From NCBI GenBank assembly GCA_030065855.1, contig JASJCT010000062.1:1-42481 (forward strand): DNA of 42,481 nucleotides, read 5' to 3'. The notes below the pieces were generated by a model. It was given only the letters and a program-made list of their open reading frames with translations. It was not told the origin of the DNA and did no database searches. The stretch's first letter is position 1, and every line of letters starts with the position of its first letter. This document shows, piece after piece, positions 34,413-42,481 of this stretch. The position numbers and the translations under genes are program-made. This stretch comes from Myxococcota bacterium (lineage in GTDB: Bacteria > Myxococcota_A > Polyangia > JAAYKL01).

Positions 34413-34582
34413 GTGATGCCTCCTCTTTTCCACGATAGGATACTACCGATTGGCTACATAAAACAAATCATCAGATAGGCCGATTGGATTGTGGAAATTA
34501 ATGAAATCATTGACGGCGTATGCTTTTCGTCTTTAGTATCATTAAAATGCGGACAGGGCTGAGATCTTGGAGGCCGGGAAAA

Positions 34583-36415
34583 ATGACTCAAATGAGAAAA
34601 CACTTCAATGAGCCAATACTTATTCTTGCGGCATTGCTGCTGGCACTAATCGTTGCTCGTGCTCATGATGCATCAGCGACACCGACCGAAAAGACATACA
34701 CCCTCTTTGCCAGTGGAGATACCATGGTCGCTCGATGGGTGCCTTATGTGGTCCACAAAAAAGGTGCGGACTGGCCCCTTGCCGAACTACAGACGCTGAT
34801 AAAGAACGCCGATATCGCCATGACCAATTTAGAATGCGTTATCGCCACCAAAGGCAGATTCTGGGACAAAGGAGAGCGACGCCCCTATCTCTATCGCGGC
34901 CGGCCAGAAATGCTCGACGTGCTGACCGAAGTGGGAATAGATGTGGCAGTGGTGGCCAATAATCACGCCATGGATTTTGGTCCTGAGGCACTTCTCGAAC
35001 AGCTGGCGTTCCTCGACGCTGCAGGGATTGCCCAAGTCGGTGGCGGGCGGAATATGGCAGAGGCATCACAACCGACATATGTTCAGGTTGGCAGCACTAT
35101 CGTCTCGTTCATCGGTTTGGAAACCGAATTTCCCAAATTTTCTGCAACCAGTGACAGCCCCGGCATACATCACGCGCGCGGCAAAAAGGCGATTATCGAA
35201 GCGCTGAAAAAACCCATTGCCACAGCGCGCAAATATTCGGATCTCGTGGTCTTCACACCCCACTGGGGGTTGAATTGGACCGAAAACCCCCTCCCCGAGA
35301 CTATCGAAATCGCGCGGGAAGTCATTGATCTCGGCGCCGACGCCGTGCTTGGACACTCGGCGCACCATCTTCACGGTATCGAAATTTATAAGGGACAACC
35401 CATTGTGTACGACATGGGATCACTTCTGTTTGATGCTGTTGGAAAAAAACGAATGCGCTATTCAGCTGCGTTTGTGTTGGACTTTACCGCGCAGGGGTTT
35501 ACAAAGCTGGCCGTACATCCCGTGCTATTGAAGTCCCATCGCGCGACACGCGCCAGTGGCGGCAACTTGGAGCGCATCCACGACATTGTTCTCACTCAGA
35601 GCAAAAAACTCGATCCTGACATTGAATTTAAACGAGAAGGGGACACACTTGCCGTTTCCTTCTCACCCCAAAATGAATGGCCGACCAGAAAAGAAATGCC
35701 ACCTGTACTGCACCAAACCGGCCAGACCCGGCGATTGCCAGATGAGCTTCGCAACCGCGAGACAAACGTCGTTCGCAATGAGCCGCCGGAATGGACCTCG
35801 ACGTTTCAACCAGTGGCGCTCGAACGGGGCATCACTGTTCTCGGTGCGCGCAACGCTAGAGCTGTTTGGCCGCGCCGGGCATTTGTCGCCGAGGTGGCCC
35901 TCCGCGTTCCCGGGCCGATGAACGATGGCCGTTGGGAAGCCTCCATTAAGGGGGTTAAACGAGGCGGCGACGAATCTTTTGTTTGGCGACACCCCATCGC
36001 GGATGCCACGTGGTTACCACATAAATGGAAGAAAGATCAGATTGTTATTGATAGTACACTGGTGCGACCTCCCCGTCTTTCTGAGGGCATATATGACTTA
36101 TTTTACCGCTTTGAAAATCTTTCGAAAAAGACCGTTCTACAGCCGATAAACGCCACTGCTGACGCCGATGGATACATTCCCATTGGCAAGATACGCATTA
36201 CCAGAAAGGGCATTCCGAGCGGCCCGGCCGGGGTTGCATGGCATGGTCAAATTTCCCCATCCCTGGAACCCGTCGTTGAGAGAAGCGCTGTGAGTGATGA
36301 TGGCGTCCCGCGCCGTTTCATAGTGCTCCTTGTCCTTGGGATTGTTGCGTGCGTGCCAATCGCCATGCGTATCTGGCGTCGAAAGCGGGGATCGCGCAAC
36401 GTTAGAGCACGCTGA
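34583..36415 (+). CDS. CapA-type (PGA_cap) metallophosphatase-fold protein with C-terminal membrane anchor
   Basis: Exported protein related to CapA/PgsA of poly-gamma-glutamate capsule synthesis, 610 aa. ATG 34583 has TTGGAGG 9 bases upstream. An N-terminal hydrophobic segment (ILILAALLLALIVARA) is a signal peptide or anchor. The calcineurin-like CapA domain shows FASGDTMVAR (Asp46), TNLECVI, VVANNHAMDFG (Asn126-127, His128), TPHWGLNW and GHSAHHLHGIEIYKG, a full metal-site set. A beta-rich region follows from about 400. The C-terminus has a hydrophobic helix (FIVLLVLGIVACVPIAMRIW) and a basic tail, so the domain would face the periplasm. No capB/capC genes are nearby, so capsule synthesis is not implied. 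Lhr follows 15 bases later. Confidence 0.88.
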   Translation: MTQMRKHFNEPILILAALLLALIVARAHDASATPTEKTYTLFASGDTMVARWVPYVVHKKGADWPLAELQTLIKNADIAMTNLECVIATKGRFWDKGERRPYLYRGRPEMLDVLTEVGIDVAVVANNHAMDFGPEALLEQLAFLDAAGIAQVGGGRNMAEASQPTYVQVGSTIVSFIGLETEFPKFSATSDSPGIHHARGKKAIIEALKKPIATARKYSDLVVFTPHWGLNWTENPLPETIEIAREVIDLGADAVLGHSAHHLHGIEIYKGQPIVYDMGSLLFDAVGKKRMRYSAAFVLDFTAQGFTKLAVHPVLLKSHRATRASGGNLERIHDIVLTQSKKLDPDIEFKREGDTLAVSFSPQNEWPTRKEMPPVLHQTGQTRRLPDELRNRETNVVRNEPPEWTSTFQPVALERGITVLGARNARAVWPRRAFVAEVALRVPGPMNDGRWEASIKGVKRGGDESFVWRHPIADATWLPHKWKKDQIVIDSTLVRPPRLSEGIYDLFYRFENLSKKTVLQPINATADADGYIPIGKIRITRKGIPSGPAGVAWHGQISPSLEPVVERSAVSDDGVPRRFIVLLVLGIVACVPIAMRIWRRKRGSRNVRAR

Positions 36416-36430
36416 GGGGCTGCTCCGTTA

Positions 36431-39400
36431 ATGACCCCGCATGCATCGCTTCGATTTTTTCATCCGCTGATTCAGCAGTGGTTCTCGCATCGATTCCCAG
36501 AGCCGACCGAGGCACAGCGACTGGCCTGGCCACCCATCGCCAATGGCGAAAACGTCCTGATTACCGCGCCGACCGGCAGTGGAAAGACCCTGACCGCCTT
36601 TCTCTTTGCGATTGATAAGCTCGCTCGGCGAGATTGGGTCGAAGGTGGGGTCCGCGTGCTCTATGTGTCCCCGTTGCGCGCCCTGAACGCGGATATCGCC
36701 CGCAACCTGAACGATCCACTTGAGGCGATCGGACGCATATTCTGCAACGCCGGCGCTGATCCACCTGACATCCGGATAGGCATCCGCAGCGGAGATACCC
36801 CAGCGCGGGATCGCCGGGAAATGCTGCGTCGACCCCCTGAGATCCTCATTACCACGCCCGAGAGCCTCAACATTCTACTCACGTCAAAAAGCGGGCCCCA
36901 CCTGTTCACCGGGCTGACCACCGTCATTCTAGACGAGGTACACGCTGTGGCTGGGTCAAAGCGCGGAACCCATCTCATCACTGCGGTAGAGCGGCTGGCC
37001 CGGCTGTCCGGGGCGTTCCAACGCATTGCCCTGTCGGCAACAGTACACTCTCTTGAGACAATCTCCCGCTGGGTGGGCGGTTACGAGATGGTCGAAATCG
37101 ACGGCGCAACCCAGTATCGACCGCGGCTGGTCACAGTGATCCAGGGCAGCCAAAAGAAAAAATACGACCTTACCGTGACCTCTCCCATCGGGCCCGAACC
37201 CACCCAGGACAGGACACAGCCGGGCGTCAATCCGATCTGGCTTACCCTGGCCAAGGAGCTCGCATCCCAAATAGAAACAGGGGGCCCTGCGCTCGTTTTT
37301 GCTAATAGCCGCCGCGTTGTCGAGCGGCTCGCGCGCCTTATCAATTCGGAAAAGCAGGAGCGCCTCGTCTACTCACATCACGGATCCCTGTCCAGGGAGA
37401 TTCGCGAAACAGTCGAGTCCCGCCTAAAAGCCGGCGAGCTGAAGGGCGTCGTGGCCACCAACTCCCTGGAGCTCGGTATTGACGTGGGTGCCATAGATGA
37501 GGTCCTGCTCGTCGAGACGCCCACTTCTGTGTCATCGGCAGTACAGCGGATCGGGCGCGCCGGACACCAGGTGGGCCAGACGAGTCAGGGGCGTCTGTAT
37601 CCACTCCATCCCAGTGACATCATCGACGCGGCAGTGGTGGTCCGAGAATTGTTCGAGGGCAATGTGGAACCGCTCACGCCTCCGCGGGCCCCCCTCGACG
37701 TGCTCGCCCAGGTCATCCTGTCGATGACCGCGACCGAGGAATGGCCCCTCGCCGCCCTATTTGATTTCATCCGCACGGCCGAGCCCTATTGTGATTTATC
37801 GAAGCGCCTGTTCGACCTGGTGATCGACATGCTCTCGGGCAAATATCAGGGATCCCGCGTTCCCGAGCTCAGGCCGCGCGTCGCGATCGACCGCATCAGC
37901 GGTACGATTCGCGCCAATAAAGGCGTGCCCCGGATGATCTATGCCTCTGGCGGCACCATCCCAGACCGCGGGTACTATACGCTGCGGCTTGCTGATACCG
38001 GGGCTGTGGTCGGCACTCTGGACGAAGAGTTCGTCTGGGAGCGCACTGTGGGCGAGACCATCAGCCTGGGGGTCCAGGCCTGGCAAATTACCCGCATCAC
38101 GGCCAGCGACGTCATGGTTGCGCCGAGCCGTTCTGGAGCTGCAATGGCACCGTTTTGGCGGGCAGAAGAGCGATTTCACAGCTTCTGGTTTGCAGAAAAG
38201 CGAGGGGTGTTTTTAAAGGACGCAGATGACAAACTGACCGATCCAGACTACATGCTTCACCTCAGGCAGACCCATCGATTTGATATGCCCACGTGCCAGG
38301 CGCTGGTTCGATTCCTCTCGGATCAGAAAGCCGCCACCGGGTGCGCCTTACCCCACAGACATCACGTGGTTATCGAGCATGTGGCCTATCCCAACAGCTC
38401 GGGCATGCTGCCCTTTGTCGCGCTGCATACCACATGGGGCGGTCGCGTGAATCGGCCCCTGGCGTTGGCGCTCATCGCAGCGCACGAAGCCCAATTCGCG
38501 CGCCCGCTAGAGGCCATTATCGACGACAGCTGCGTGGCCTTGGAGATCGCCGATCCAGCCCTAGTGGACGAGCTGTTGCAGGTCATCACCCCAGAAAATT
38601 TGGAACAGCTCGTCCGGAAAAAACTCGCGTCCACCGGGTTCTTTGGCGCGCACTTCCGTGAAAATGCAACCCGGGCCCTCTTGCTGCTCAAGGCTGGATT
38701 TGGCAAGCGAACCCCCCTTTGGCTCAACCGACAACGGGCCAAGGAGCTGATGGGGGCCCTATCTGAATATGGGGATTTTCCCGTTGTGCTGGAAACCTGG
38801 CGCACCTGTCTCTGGGATGAGGTGGACGTGGCCCAGCTGGCGGACTTACTCGCAGAGATGAAAGACGGGCGCATCGCCGTTACCGCGATTACCACCACTA
38901 CGCCGTCCCCGTTTGCCCGGGAGATACTCTGGAAGCGCACAAATGCGCTCATGTACGAGGACGATGTACCCACTACCACGCCAGCGCGTATCAACGAGGA
39001 TCTCATACGCGAAGTTGTCTTCTCGCCCCATCTCCGTCCCAAAATCTCCTCGGAAATCATTGCCGCATTGACCGCCAAGATCCAGCGAACATATCCCGGT
39101 TATGCCCCATCAGATGCGGGGGATCTCATCGAGTGGGTCAAGGAACGGATCATCATCCCGGCGGATGAATGGCGTGCCCTGCTCGACGCTATCGCTCGAG
39201 ACTGGGATGTGGATATGAGCGACCTTCTCACCGGTATTGGCCATCGGGTTGTGGCGACCCAAGCGGTCGGGCCAGAGGGGACGCCCTATGTGTGCGCCAT
39301 CGAAGATATCGGCCGGATCATCAGTGCACTCAGCCCGGACGCGGTCTCATCCTTTACCTCTCCTGCGCTGGATGGATCCCCCGCTGCGCCAGAGGCAGCA

Positions 39401-40924
39401 CAGGCAGTGGCCCGGGTCCTCAGCGCTGGGCCAGCGGCAACAGATTCGAACCAGGCGCTCTTCGATCTGCTCGGCCACTGGTTGCGATACCACGGCCCAC
39501 TAACGCGGGACCGCATCGCCGCAGACGTCCCTGTTTCGCCAGCGCGTTTGGACCGCGCCCTCAGCGACCTATGCGAGGCCAACCGCACGATCATGGATCA
39601 TATCTCTCACGGCGCAAAACAAACCGAGGTCATCGACGCAGAAAATTTGGCTCGGCTCCTCAGAATGACACGGGCCACGGCGCGACCGACCTTTGAGCCA
39701 AAGCCTGCAGCGTCACTGCCGCTCTTCCTCGCCGAACAGCAAGGCTTGGGCATTCAGGGAGATGGGTATGAACTGAAACTCGCCATGGAGCGACTGTTCG
39801 GGGTGGCAATGGATGCGGCCCTGTTGGAGGAGGAAATTCTGCCGGCCAGGCTCGATCCCTACCGATCCACTTGGCTCGATGGGCTGCTCGTACAAACCGA
39901 TCTCGCGTGGCGAGGATGCCCGGGCCAGAAGATCGCGTTTCGTCTCAGCGCTGACGCGGAGCTATTCGATGCGGATACTGAGCCCGATACATCGGGTGAC
40001 GCCATTGCCACGCAGATCTTCCCGAGTGTTGCTGGGCGCTTTTCATTTTCAGATCTCATCTCCATCAACCCGGCACTCAAGTCTGCTGAGCTTGCAAATC
40101 ATCTGTGGCAGCTGACCTGGTCCGGGCATGTGGCCAACGATACGTTTGCGGCTGTTCGGCAAGGTGTTGCGACCCGATTTCGAACAGAAGAGGCCCGGGC
40201 AAAACAAATTGGCAAGGGCCCCCGCCGTGCCCGAGGGCGCTTTGGAAAATGGGCCAAAGAGCGCCCCTTTGTGGGCAACTGGTATCGCCTGGCCCGGACC
40301 CCCACAGATGGAGATGCTCTGGATGAAGCAGAGCTCTTAAAAGATCGGGCCCGCGTCCTGATCGATCGCTACGGCATTCTGTTTCGTGAACTTCTTAAGC
40401 GTGAAGCACCCCCTTTCAGATGGCAGCAACTGTTTCGATCCTTGCGGCTGATGGAGCTTTCCGGGGAGGTCATTGGTGGGAGTTTCTTTCGCGGCATTTC
40501 AGGCCTTCAATTCATCTCTCCCAGTGCCCTTGATCGACTTCGAGACGGGGGATCTGAAGTTGCTATTTTTTGGATGAACGCCACTGATCCAGCGTCTGCA
40601 TGTGGATTGTCGATCGACGGGCTTTCCTTGCCGTCCCGTGTCCCCACGACCCACCTGGTGTTTCGAGGGCAGACCCTGGCGATCATTGCCAAGCGTCGCG
40701 CAAAGGTGCTCGATATTCGCGTGGATCCCAATGACAGTGACTTGCCGCGTCTTTTAAAAGTATTCAATACCTTGCTGACCCGCGATGTGCGGCCCCTGCG
40801 GGCCATCACAATCGAGGAAATCAATGGCGAGCCAGCAGGCGCAAGCGCCTATCGCCCGGCTTTTGAAGCAATGTTCGACACTTACCGCGATCACCGCGCC
40901 CTGCGCATTGCGCGGCAGTATTGA
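36431..40924 (+). CDS. lhr: Large helicase-related protein Lhr
   Basis: Very long superfamily 2 DNA helicase, 1497 aa, close to E. coli Lhr. ATP site APTGSGKT at residues 46-53, DEVH box (ILDEVHAVAGSKRGTHL) near 168, motif III SATVHS, HHGSLSREIRE (motif IV/IVa region), ATNSLELGIDVGAIDEVLLV and IGRAGHQ (motif VI with Arg finger). The winged-helix and Lhr-specific beta-barrel domains follow (core about 850 residues), and then the long C-terminal extension with helix-turn-helix-like repeats (GPLTRDRIAADVPVSPARLDRAL). Role: ATP-driven 3'-5' translocation in DNA repair; the C-terminal extension has been linked to uracil-DNA glycosylase-type activity in some Lhr proteins. No adjacent nuclease gene. 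It has the window's typical G+C. Confidence 0.97.
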   Translation: MTPHASLRFFHPLIQQWFSHRFPEPTEAQRLAWPPIANGENVLITAPTGSGKTLTAFLFAIDKLARRDWVEGGVRVLYVSPLRALNADIARNLNDPLEAIGRIFCNAGADPPDIRIGIRSGDTPARDRREMLRRPPEILITTPESLNILLTSKSGPHLFTGLTTVILDEVHAVAGSKRGTHLITAVERLARLSGAFQRIALSATVHSLETISRWVGGYEMVEIDGATQYRPRLVTVIQGSQKKKYDLTVTSPIGPEPTQDRTQPGVNPIWLTLAKELASQIETGGPALVFANSRRVVERLARLINSEKQERLVYSHHGSLSREIRETVESRLKAGELKGVVATNSLELGIDVGAIDEVLLVETPTSVSSAVQRIGRAGHQVGQTSQGRLYPLHPSDIIDAAVVVRELFEGNVEPLTPPRAPLDVLAQVILSMTATEEWPLAALFDFIRTAEPYCDLSKRLFDLVIDMLSGKYQGSRVPELRPRVAIDRISGTIRANKGVPRMIYASGGTIPDRGYYTLRLADTGAVVGTLDEEFVWERTVGETISLGVQAWQITRITASDVMVAPSRSGAAMAPFWRAEERFHSFWFAEKRGVFLKDADDKLTDPDYMLHLRQTHRFDMPTCQALVRFLSDQKAATGCALPHRHHVVIEHVAYPNSSGMLPFVALHTTWGGRVNRPLALALIAAHEAQFARPLEAIIDDSCVALEIADPALVDELLQVITPENLEQLVRKKLASTGFFGAHFRENATRALLLLKAGFGKRTPLWLNRQRAKELMGALSEYGDFPVVLETWRTCLWDEVDVAQLADLLAEMKDGRIAVTAITTTTPSPFAREILWKRTNALMYEDDVPTTTPARINEDLIREVVFSPHLRPKISSEIIAALTAKIQRTYPGYAPSDAGDLIEWVKERIIIPADEWRALLDAIARDWDVDMSDLLTGIGHRVVATQAVGPEGTPYVCAIEDIGRIISALSPDAVSSFTSPALDGSPAAPEAAQAVARVLSAGPAATDSNQALFDLLGHWLRYHGPLTRDRIAADVPVSPARLDRALSDLCEANRTIMDHISHGAKQTEVIDAENLARLLRMTRATARPTFEPKPAASLPLFLAEQQGLGIQGDGYELKLAMERLFGVAMDAALLEEEILPARLDPYRSTWLDGLLVQTDLAWRGCPGQKIAFRLSADAELFDADTEPDTSGDAIATQIFPSVAGRFSFSDLISINPALKSAELANHLWQLTWSGHVANDTFAAVRQGVATRFRTEEARAKQIGKGPRRARGRFGKWAKERPFVGNWYRLARTPTDGDALDEAELLKDRARVLIDRYGILFRELLKREAPPFRWQQLFRSLRLMELSGEVIGGSFFRGISGLQFISPSALDRLRDGGSEVAIFWMNATDPASACGLSIDGLSLPSRVPTTHLVFRGQTLAIIAKRRAKVLDIRVDPNDSDLPRLLKVFNTLLTRDVRPLRAITIEEINGEPAGASAYRPAFEAMFDTYRDHRALRIARQY

Positions 40925-41213
40925 TAATGCCCTCAATGGGGCACATCCCAGAATGGGGTAAATTTTCAAGATGAGTAAATCTGCGTCATTCCCGCACCGG
41001 CGGGAATCCATAAAACCGTGTAATTTCATTTAGTTTTGGACTCCTGCCTTCGCAGGAGTGACGTGCATTACCCTTTTTGCAGCACCCTACGGGGAGATGG
41101 GGGCGGTTCGTTTCTGATTTCCGTTTTTTTTTCGGTGAGGCGATAATATCTTGCCATTTTGTTATTGATATAGTCTAAACGTTAACAAATTACTATAGAA
41201 GGAAAGTGCGACG
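40925..41213. other. Intergenic region between lhr and the Lrp-type gene
   Basis: 289 bases. TGCCC-N5-GGGGCA just after the lhr stop is a possible weak hairpin without a T-run. The REPIN-like element at 40982-41066 follows. The remaining 150 bases are A+T-rich towards the Lrp start; TTGCCA at 41153-41158 is a candidate -35 without a good -10. AAGGAAAG at 41201-41208 is the ribosome binding site of the Lrp gene. Confidence 0.4.
40982..41066. repeat. REPIN-like element: two inverted REP hairpins
   Basis: Left hairpin ATTCCCGC-ACCG-GCGGGAAT (40988-41007); right hairpin ACTCCTGC-CTTC-GCAGGAGT (41040-41059). They are flanked outside by CGTCA and TGACG in inverted orientation (40984-40988 and 41059-41063), so the whole 85-base unit is a near-symmetrical doublet. 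GTCATTCCCGC is a very widespread REP core in proteobacteria. Such doublets are moved by RAYT enzymes; a RAYT-like gene lies at the start of this window, but no link between the two can be shown here. Confidence 0.85.
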
Positions 41214-41669
41214 ATGGATGACAAAATCGACACACTCGACAGGCAGATCCTGAGATTTCTGCAACAGGACTCGCGTATGCCGTTTCTCGAAATCGCCCGG
41301 GCGCTAAATGTTTCCGGCGGTACCATACACGCCAGAGTGAACAGGCTAAAGGAAGATGGCATCATCGACGGGTCAAAAATAATTATTAATTACAATACAT
41401 TGGGATATTCAGTGGCCGCGTTCGTCGGTATCCGGCTGTCCAAGGCGGGTAGTGTTCAACAAATTCAAAACGGCCTCGCCGAGATCCCGGAGATCGTGGA
41501 AATTCATTACACAACCGGATCCTACAGCCTTCTCGTTAAAATCGTTGTTTCAGACATGAATAGCTTGTACGAGCTGCTCTCTTCCCGGTTGCAGACCATG
41601 AAGGAAATCCAGTCCACGGAGACCTTTGTCATCCTCAACTCACCGGTGATGCGGGACTTGAAATTGTAG
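41214..41669 (+). CDS. Lrp/AsnC-family transcriptional regulator
   Basis: 151 aa feast/famine regulator. The N-terminal helix-turn-helix (IDTLDRQILRFLQQDSRMP, SGGTIHARVNRLKEDGII) binds DNA. The C-terminal RAM domain (YSVAAFVGIRLSKAG ... EIPEIVEIHYTTGSYSLLVKIV) binds an amino acid or related ligand and forms octamers. ATG 41214 with AAGGAAAG upstream. It is followed after 2 bases by a DsbA-like lipoprotein gene. The ligand is unknown. Confidence 0.94.
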   Translation: MDDKIDTLDRQILRFLQQDSRMPFLEIARALNVSGGTIHARVNRLKEDGIIDGSKIIINYNTLGYSVAAFVGIRLSKAGSVQQIQNGLAEIPEIVEIHYTTGSYSLLVKIVVSDMNSLYELLSSRLQTMKEIQSTETFVILNSPVMRDLKL

Positions 41670-41671
41670 TC

Positions 41672-42274
41672 ATGCACCGCTGCCGGAGCGAAAAAAAAAC
41701 CTCACCTCTCTCTCCTATCCCGACAGTCCTGATCTGCATGCTTATGGGGTGTAGCGCTCATCAAGGCGCTATCGACCTGGAGCATGCTGCCCGGCTCGGT
41801 ACTGAGGCAGCGCCGATCGAAATTATTGTCTTTTCTGACTTTCAATGCCCCTATTGCAAGCGGGCAGCGGCGGCGCTTCAAGAAATCTATGGTGCTGATC
41901 CGCGAGGGGTTCGGATCTTTTTCAAGCACTATCCCCTGTCCTATCATCCGCAGGCGATGAACGCTGCGAAGGCAGCCGAGGCAGCCAGATTGCAGGGAAA
42001 GTTTTGGGAGATGCACGACGCGCTCTTTGCCCATGCTTCCGGGCTTTCAGACCCTGTGTATATCGAACTTGCAAAAAAAATCGGCTTGGACATCGATAGA
42101 TTCAGCCGGGACATGGCGTCTCGCCACGCAGCCAAGCGCGTGTTGTCCGACCGGGATGAGGGCCACAGTATCGGCGTGACCGGAACCCCCTACATTCTGG
42201 TCGATAGATATACATACATCGGTCCGGTCAGTAACCTGCCGAGATACATCGCCGAGTACAAGCAATCCAAGTAG
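41672..42274 (+). CDS. DsbA/thioredoxin-fold lipoprotein with CPYC active site
   Basis: Periplasmic thiol-disulfide oxidoreductase, 200 aa. Lipoprotein signal ending at Cys27 (IPTVLICMLMGC). Active site FSDFQCPYCKRA with Cys59 and Cys62, the expected DsbA/DsbG-type position after the first strand. IFFKHYPLSYHPQA and the helical insertion follow. The cis-proline loop is GVTGTPYILVD. It resembles the thioredoxin_4 (DSBA oxidoreductase) group. ATG 41672 lacks a good ribosome binding site and begins 2 bases after the Lrp stop, so translation is probably coupled. It may act in oxidative folding; no DsbB-like gene is nearby. Confidence 0.9.
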   Translation: MHRCRSEKKTSPLSPIPTVLICMLMGCSAHQGAIDLEHAARLGTEAAPIEIIVFSDFQCPYCKRAAAALQEIYGADPRGVRIFFKHYPLSYHPQAMNAAKAAEAARLQGKFWEMHDALFAHASGLSDPVYIELAKKIGLDIDRFSRDMASRHAAKRVLSDRDEGHSIGVTGTPYILVDRYTYIGPVSNLPRYIAEYKQSK

Positions 42275-42296
42275 CGCGGGGTTTGATATCGTAACG

Positions 42297-42446
42297 AAAT
42301 CCCCTAAATCCCCTTTTTCAAAGGGGACTTTCCAATGCTCCTCCTTGAAAAAGGGCAATGGCATTCGGTTAAGGATTTTTGGGTGTTTTTATAGCGTAGG
42401 ATCGCCAGAAAAGAATCCCCCTTGAAAAAGGGGGCAGGGGGATTTT
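42297..42446. repeat. Pair of inverted CCCCCTTTTTCAAAGGGGG-type repeats
   Basis: Copy A (42297-42331) contains the hairpin CCCCTTT-TTC-AAAGGGG at 42310-42326. Copy B (42414-42446) in opposite orientation contains CCCCCTT-GAAA-AAGGGGG at 42417-42434. A partial third arm, CCTTGAAAAAGGG, lies at 42343-42355. This is a common intergenic repeat type in bacterial genomes, MITE-like in arrangement. No gene is seen from 42275 to the end of the window. Confidence 0.8.
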
Positions 42447-42481
42447 CAATTGTCCAAGCAATTGTTTTCAAAGGTAAAATT

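Noticed and set aside
34098..34478. 126-residue plus-strand frame with a hydrophobic stretch
   Set aside because: No ribosome binding site; the minus-strand Cys-rich gene explains the region better.
38386..39078. 230-residue minus-strand open frame inside lhr
   Set aside because: Antisense shadow of a G+C-rich helicase gene; Ser/Arg-rich translation without motifs.

Overview
The window looks like a chromosomal segment of an uncultured deltaproteobacterium-type organism (Myxococcota/Desulfobacterota sense). The grounds are: a secreted protein with a long Asp-Ser/Asp-Thr dipeptide tract ending in a GCGCG Cys motif; small Cys-rich proteins of a kind I associate with deltaproteobacteria; REP-like GTCATTCCCGC hairpins; Gram-negative lipoprotein signals; and generally moderate to high G+C with strong GGAGG ribosome binding sites. 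The taxonomy is inference; there is no rRNA or marker gene here. I found no tRNA, rRNA, CRISPR array or phage structural gene.

Layout. (a) 1-1800: a RAYT/IS200-type (Y1) transposase-like gene whose HUH motif reads HLQ, then non-coding or decayed sequence with a 35-bp tandem duplication. (b) 1797-5620: a strikingly A+T-rich island holding an agmatinase/arginase-family hydrolase, a SAM methyltransferase, a ThiF/HesA E1-like adenylyltransferase and an amidohydrolase. This is the best candidate for an undescribed pathway. (c) 5772-16198: a 7TM-PAS hybrid histidine kinase, 3 bases upstream of a nucleoside salvage set (purine nucleoside phosphorylase, cytidine deaminase, an SDR, a secreted CHAP-type multidomain protein, pyrimidine nucleoside phosphorylase, CNT nucleoside transporter), followed by a CDF metal exporter. 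(d) 16259-17440: an AAA_14/DUF4143 ATPase.

(e) 17481-25025 (minus strand): a compact chaperone operon, grpE-dnaK-dnaJ-M14 lipoprotein carboxypeptidase-htpG. (f) 25202-25790: a MazEF-like toxin-antitoxin pair with a perfect palindromic operator over its promoter. (g) 26129-29273 (minus): an acetolactate-synthase-like ThDP enzyme followed by an aldehyde dehydrogenase. (h) 29484-36415: two small Cys-rich proteins, a secreted beta-helix-like protein, a GT4 glycosyltransferase with a large C-terminal helical domain, and a CapA-type protein; this block suggests envelope or polysaccharide functions. (i) 36431-42274: the giant helicase Lhr, a REPIN-like element, an Lrp/AsnC regulator directly followed by a DsbA-like lipoprotein, and palindromic intergenic repeats to the end.

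The nucleoside genes fit together as uptake (CNT), deamination of cytidine to uridine, and phosphorolysis of purine and pyrimidine nucleosides to base plus (deoxy)ribose-1-phosphate. The chaperone block is a complete Hsp70 system plus Hsp90 with an exported peptidase embedded in it. Several open frames start upstream of the true start; where a ribosome binding site decided it I give the shortened coordinates.
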